From Hydractinia symbiolongicarpus (lineage: Eukaryota > Cnidaria > Hydrozoa > Anthoathecata > Hydractiniidae), in assembly GCF_029227915.1 (NCBI RefSeq), contig NC_079889.1, positions 8,804,001-8,868,000 on the forward strand: a DNA stretch of 64,000 nt. The letters are read 5' to 3'. A program made the position numbers and the translations under genes. The notes beneath the pieces are model-generated. The model was given only the letters and a program-made list of their open reading frames with translations. It did not search any database and was not told the DNA's origin. Positions 58,701 through 64,000 of the stretch are shown one piece after another. The stretch's first letter is position 1. Every line of letters starts with the position of its first letter.

Positions 58701-61479
58701 CGTCATAAATATGTCGCCCTTTAAACAAAGTCCCATATTTAAATCATGTGGATAACAATAATATTTCACAACAATGCAGACACAAAGGGCACATCCCTAT
58801 GGTTACTAATGACGGTGTTTATTAACAACAGTTCACCTCAGCATGGTCATAATGACCCAAAACACACCATAATTAAAAACTCCTTTATAGAGATCTGTTT
58901 GAAATTGCAACCTCTTTAAATTGAATTTTATCGACTTATCCAATGTTTGAAAATTATGGAGTTGTTAGGGGTAGAATAATATGTATCCAATGTGTTATTG
59001 CTTCTCTGAAAATTGGCCCAGCTTCTGCAATGAATGTCAATCACTTAAGAAACAAAAAAATTTAGTGCTTTTTAAATGATCAATAACATTGAGCAGAAAT
59101 CAGAATTATGATAATTTACTTGCCCACTCCTTAATGCTGCTGTAAAACATTTGGTGGTCTTTATAGCATAAATCGGACCCTTAAAGTTTCATTCGTTTTA
59201 GTTTCGTGCAGTTTGTTTACGTAAACAATGCGTGATATTTCACCAAGGTTGTGATTAACATCACAAAAGTCTGTTCTTGACTTCGCAACATTAAGAGTGA
59301 TTCACAAAATATAATGTAGCCATTGTTTAATTAGTTTTATGTCTTACGAAGAGCGTTAGACAACTCAATTTTTCGCTGTAGCAGAATAATATCAAAGGTA
59401 AGATAAGTATTGAAAACTGCCTTTAATTCGCTTTTTCAATTTCATGAAAATCTTACAATGATATGCTAAAGTTTGTTTTACATTTGTGAGACCGCTTGTA
59501 ATTTTAAGTCATCTCGTCGGGTCGGTGAGTTTCCATGGAAAGAGTTTCCATAACTAAATTTTTGTGTTTTTTTTTTTTTTTTTTTTAATATTTCTTTTGG
59601 AAACTGGAAACGATATTTTTCATCTTATCCCGTATTATTTACATCTTATCTACCTCTGACATCATTTGTTTTGGAGCTTATGAAATTAATTTAATTGAGA
59701 CCTACCTCCACGATTAAGATAGCTACACCACTAATTGTTTTTTTCAAAGTAATAAAACTCTTTTATTGGATTAAATCGATTTGCTTCATCCTCTCCTCAA
59801 GGTTGCTTATTGCGAAGAAAGTTGTTATTAAAGATTAGCTTAAACAATGATTTAATAAAAAAAAATTGGAGTACCGGTCAAAGCAATTTACAACTTCACC
59901 TTTCGAACACGATACAAAATACTTATTCAGCGCTTTCTACGTTATTACGAGATGAGCCTCTTGAAGACAAAGGCCAATTTACTAACTGTAACTCTTATTA
60001 AAAAAGATAACTTTTCTTTCCAATAACTTTTTTAACTTGTCCCTGGGGAGAAACAAGTAACAATAATACTCCCCCTGTCTGTTTACATTACACCCTACAG
60101 TTGTCTTTATGAAAACACAGACAATTTTAAAGGTTGGAGTCTCAGCGGGACATTCCTTAGATTTTGAGTAATTTTGAAGATGGAACTTTTGACTTTAAGT
60201 AGAAAACCTTTTGTGGGAACAACCTCTTTCCAAGGGCTTGCTAGGTTTTATGTGCTCTAGGAGAAATATGACCAAAAACCTGACAAACAAGCCCTGGTAA
60301 CGAAGTTCTTGCAGAAGAAATTTTTGCGGGACCAGAAATACCGCGATATTTCAGAAATTAATTTTAGCGATCAAATCCTTTCAGAAATTTTTTGCAGAAA
60401 TTAAGGCTAAATTACCGCTAATGTTTTTCCCTTGGGGTATTCTTCAGTGCTACACGCGCATTAATTTTTGGATAATGTTATGTTACGAACACTGGGCGTA
60501 AAAAAGATCGTCTAATTAATGACATCTTACTTATACTCTGTGACCAGACGATAGTTTCGTGGAAGAGAGCTTCCAAAAATAAGATCCGCAATTCTTCTTA
60601 TTTTAAACTTATTTTAATCGTAAAAATAAGTTCTGCAAAATTCTTCCTTTTAAAACAATATGTTAAAGCTTTAACGGGGGTTTCAACTGCCCTGTACGTT
60701 TGGGATTGGCAGTATAGGACCATAATACAACTTATCGTCTCCAGATATACTGTCTTGCATCTTTGCAACAGGGAACAAATAAATATAATCAAAAGTTTTT
60801 GTAAATTTGTATTCTTTGATAAAATACGTTTAAAACCGCTTTGTCCCCAAAATTAGCGATTTTGAAAAGTTCAGGGACTTTTAAGGTAGTAATTTAATTC
60901 ATTTTCTTAGCTTTTTAATGATTTCTGGTCTTGGAATCTTTTTTTAACGTCACGTAGATAATGTCGCCCATGCTCGCCGTTTGGAAATGGTTTATAATGG
61001 TGGGCTGTAGCTTGCGGTTGTCTCGTAAAGCATTTTTTTTATTTTATAATATATACTGAAAAGCAACTTTTTCAAAAAATTCAACATATATACAACTCTC
61101 TTACTCCATCTGTGTTTAAACGGTATGGTTTAATTTTAGCCTGATCCAGAATTTTTCCATTCAATTTTTTCAACGTTAACAACCATGGGTTATCAGCAAA
61201 CTTAATGCTCGATTTTTAGTTGCTTCTAATCTTCTGTTTTATTTTTTAATCACATGTTACACTGCGTTGTAGCAGCTTGTTTTCATATTGTCACGTGGTA
61301 TTACATAGAACGTGGTCAATCGGAGAAAATGTTATAGAGAGTATGCAAAGAATTTAGCTCAACTTAACTTTTTCTTATCAAAGCACTTGCAGCATGTTCT
61401 ATAGCGTTGATTTTCGTTTCGATATACTTTGTAACGAGTTTTTGACTGATCGATTTACCATATCGCAGGTATTACAATA
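55751..61479. other. Gene-poor AT-rich region
   Basis: No gene was recognised. Two diverged direct copies of about 80 bases lie at about 56212-56300 and 56812-56890 (CTGTCAAATTACTTCTTTATG against TCGTCAAATGGCTTTTTCATG). A possible Helitron-like CTAACGACTAGT end is near 57078. A patch of GCAGAAATT/TTTGCGGGA motifs at 60300-60410 resembles a MITE. Long T-runs occur (for example 59570-59586). Confidence 0.5.
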
Positions 61480-61601
61480 CCGTGAATGACGGAGTAAACG
61501 CCCAGGGCGCTTATTTAAAAATTCTATTTTTAAGGGAGGGGGGCGCTTATTCCAGAAGGGGCGGTTATTTGAGCAAGGGGCGCTTGTTCCGTCATTTACG
61601 G
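61480..61601. mobile_element. 122-bp TA-flanked MITE
   Basis: CCGTGAATGACGGA at the left and TCCGTCATTTACGG at the right are inverted with one difference. TA lies on each side (61478-61479, 61602-61603). The interior has repeated GGGGCGCTTATT-like motifs and is G-rich compared with its surroundings. Confidence 0.8.
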
Positions 61602-61603
61602 TA

Positions 61604-63586
61604 TGAGGAATCAAACTTTTTTCTGTTTTTAGAAAAAAAATTAGCTGTACATGTTGCTTTTTTTTTCGCTTGTTTATACAAAATTGTGGTTTTAAAATCG
61701 AAGTGTTAAATAAATTTTGAAAGAAAGGAATTGACACCATTTTCAAAAAATCATTTTATTTCTTTATATTCAAAAGTAAATTGTAACTCAGACTAATGAG
61801 TTAATTGTACTTGACTTGTGGGCAACTTGCAGTGTTGGCTAAATGGATCCCTGTCATTGCTTTTGTAAAAGTGAGAGAATGTAAAGTTGACGTTTCTTAC
61901 ATCGAAGCACGCAGCAAAAATTTACAAAATTTATTCTTTAAAATCGTGAGTTTATTTTTAAAGTCAACTGTCTTGAATTAACAGACAGTCAGACAACGCT
62001 ATGACTAACATCTTTTTATATAAAAAATAATTTAAATCATAAAACACAGTTAATCTAATATTTTAGCTTAACATTCCACCACGCGATTATCAGTTCAACT
62101 AAATCCGTCTTTTAATATCTTTACAAACGAACTAACTCTTACTTAACGAGCGTACAACCTTTTAACTTGAGTGACCTTGCTGCTTCAGTTACCTAAATAA
62201 GAGCTCTTATTTTTGTTGTTGTTGTGTTTCTATCTGTTTGTTTGCTGTTGACTATAACCCTATTCCGTCCGGACGAGTTTCTTTTTAAAAAACTATTTTT
62301 GAACATGCTGCATGGCTATGATACTTACCAAGTTTTCATATTTACTTATCAGCCACCTGCATTTAATTTTTGGGCCTTGTATATCTCAGGATCTGAGCTG
62401 TTGATCATTACTCGAAACTGCCCCATTAAATTTCTATGAAAACCTTATAATCAGGAGAATATGATAGCGTTTGCCAGTATTGGCCTAAAACTTGAGACTC
62501 ACAACCTTTTTTCAAGATTTTTTTCATGCGAATTATGTAAAAACAGGAAAATATGTTATATTTCTGGAACTAAAGTAATTGAATTTTAAGTAGATAGTGG
62601 TGTTTTGGACGAATTTTAAAATAATGCCTCAAAAAAAACTGACATAACTGACAATCTATCGCTGCTATTCTTTTATGACGTACTGTGTCTGTAAGTTTGA
62701 TTCCATTAAAAAAAATCCTATCAAACGTTATGGTGGGGTGGTGGGTCAGCTCCCAGGCATAATAGGTATAAAAAAGAACGGGTGTTGGGGGATGTTGCAG
62801 GGTGTTGAAACATGTCAACTCATCTTTACAATAAGCCATCAATAAGGTAAAAAGTACTGACATGAAAGTTTTTATTGAAAACGCTTTTTTGTAGAAAAAT
62901 GGGCATGAATCCTCGGAAGTGATAGATAAAACAGTCTATATTGTATTTATTAACTAATAGCTAATTTTATTTGGTTTGTAAAAACCATAATATTTTTTTT
63001 CTAAACATTTTCTTGTGGCAAGGTTGTAAACACCAGGTTTTGATAAAGAAAGAAAACGTTCGATTTGTATTTCATTGCATCGGTTTTTCAAATACACATG
63101 AACAAAAAGAAAACAAAACAATGAATATCTCTCTATATGGGATGTTGATATTAAAAACGCATTGGATTTAAAATCATCAACATTCTTTGCTGTTTTTTCT
63201 GGCGGAGTCATGCGAGGTTTTGGATTTACTGTAAGTTGATTTTTGAGATTGCATGAGACTTGCGAAGTTGTACGTTTACATCTATAGTAACCAATAATGT
63301 TTCCTATGAGGTTAAAAGTCATACTATGTTGTATAAAGCCCGTACTGAATGATTTTAGCCAATCAGCGCAGCGGATTTCCCGTATAAACTGGTTAAAAAT
63401 AGCAATTTGTTAATAACAGCTAGTTTTAACCAGTGGTGTTCACGAAATCTAAAACTTTTACCATAATTAATATTGGGAAAACAAAATTTGTCAAGCTGAG
63501 TTGTTGTAAATTCAAGACGAGAATTTTATCCACGTCAAAGAGAAAATGTTTTTTTATAATTTTATTTTATTTTTACTTTGTTTCAG
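61604..63586. other. Upstream of the plus-strand claudin-like exon
   Basis: An earlier coding exon of the gene is expected here or further upstream but was not identified. 62255-62700 is a dispersed repeat starting ACCCTATTCCGTCCGG, related to 50890-51340 and to the repeat end at 2010-2155. Confidence 0.5.
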
Positions 63587-63809
63587 GATGATTCAAACGT
63601 TTTGGTACTTGTCATTCTGCGAACAGTGACAGTCATGTTGCTTCTATTATCCGCAATCTTGATCACTATGAGCATGCTCTATCGACCATGGAAACAAGAA
63701 ACATTGCCAGGAAATAAAGGATTTGCCTTAGAATTTTCAGTTTTTCATGTTTGCAGAAGTTCACATTTAGGAACCAAGTGTTATAAAGGAGCTTACGATG
63801 AGGCGCCAG
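63587..63809 (+). CDS. Claudin/PMP22-like exon (gene continues past window)
   Basis: The acceptor TTTCAG precedes GATGATTC, and donor G|GTAGGC follows GCGCCA. The exon is 223 bases, entering in phase 0 and leaving in phase 1, exactly like 45686-45467 (220 bases) of the minus-strand paralogue. It encodes one transmembrane helix (VILRTVTVMLLLLSAILITM), then RPWK, EFSVFHVCRSS and a second Cys eight residues after the first. Together these form the first helix and first extracellular loop of a four-pass claudin-like protein. Later exons lie beyond 64000 and the first exon was not found. Confidence 0.65.
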
Positions 63810-64000
63810 GTAGGCAATAAATATAATTAAAAAAGTTCCAACTATTTGAAGCAAATACTTATAATCTTTAGTAGAAGTAAAAATTACAAATTAAAGAAAA
63901 GGAAATAGCAGGAAATTTACATACTTGAGGATTGCATCCTCATGTCTAGCAAGGGGACCGAACATATTTTTTTTACCACCGGGAAATCGGATTAGTTAAG

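Overview
This is a window of nuclear DNA from an animal. It is AT-rich, with scattered multi-exon genes using GT-AG introns and a heavy load of DNA transposons and MITEs. The mix (a cGAS-like/Mab-21 family, a kinesin-2 motor, claudin-like four-pass proteins, Harbinger, piggyBac, Ginger-like and Helitron-like elements) fits a cnidarian, probably a hydrozoan-like genome. That assignment is inference; nothing read here fixes the species. All exon models were built by eye from splice signals, reading phase and comparison between paralogues.

Layout. 0.6-1.0 kb: a decayed histone H1 copy with a histone-type 3' stem-loop. 3.4-14.1 kb: two tandem minus-strand genes for cGAS-like (Mab-21) nucleotidyltransferases with N-terminal C2H2 fingers. 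The first (3366-5223, four exons, 420 codons) is intact and keeps its E-x-D...D metal-binding residues. The second (8679-14142) has the same exon structure but is a pseudogene whose introns are filled with repeats. 15.9-19.6 kb: a nearly complete PIF/Harbinger transposon with matching terminal repeats and a 3-bp target duplication, carrying an intact transposase and a convergent Myb/SANT-like accessory gene. A histone-type stem-loop lies 13 bases after the transposase stop codon. 20.6-24.5 kb: a five-exon KIF17-like kinesin on the minus strand.

24.5-41.8 kb is mainly repeats: a Tigger/pogo-like deletion derivative, a 5.5-kb inverted-repeat pair enclosing a TA-flanked MITE, and remnants of an RT-RNase H retroelement and of a piggyBac transposase. 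41.8-43.2 kb: an intronless, multiply frameshifted MFS transporter pseudogene. 44.3-45.7 kb and 63.6-63.8 kb: exons of two claudin/PMP22-like paralogues on opposite strands, each running into exons not identified here. 51.7-55.8 kb: a Ginger-like (integrase-bearing) transposon whose interior holds ten copies of a 21-bp repeat built from its own terminal motif. The rest is AT-rich intergenic DNA with small MITEs, foldback palindromes and a 106-bp Helitron-like insertion.

The two points most worth follow-up are the zinc-finger cGAS-like gene pair (a candidate nucleic-acid sensor) and the histone-like 3' stem-loop on a transposase gene.
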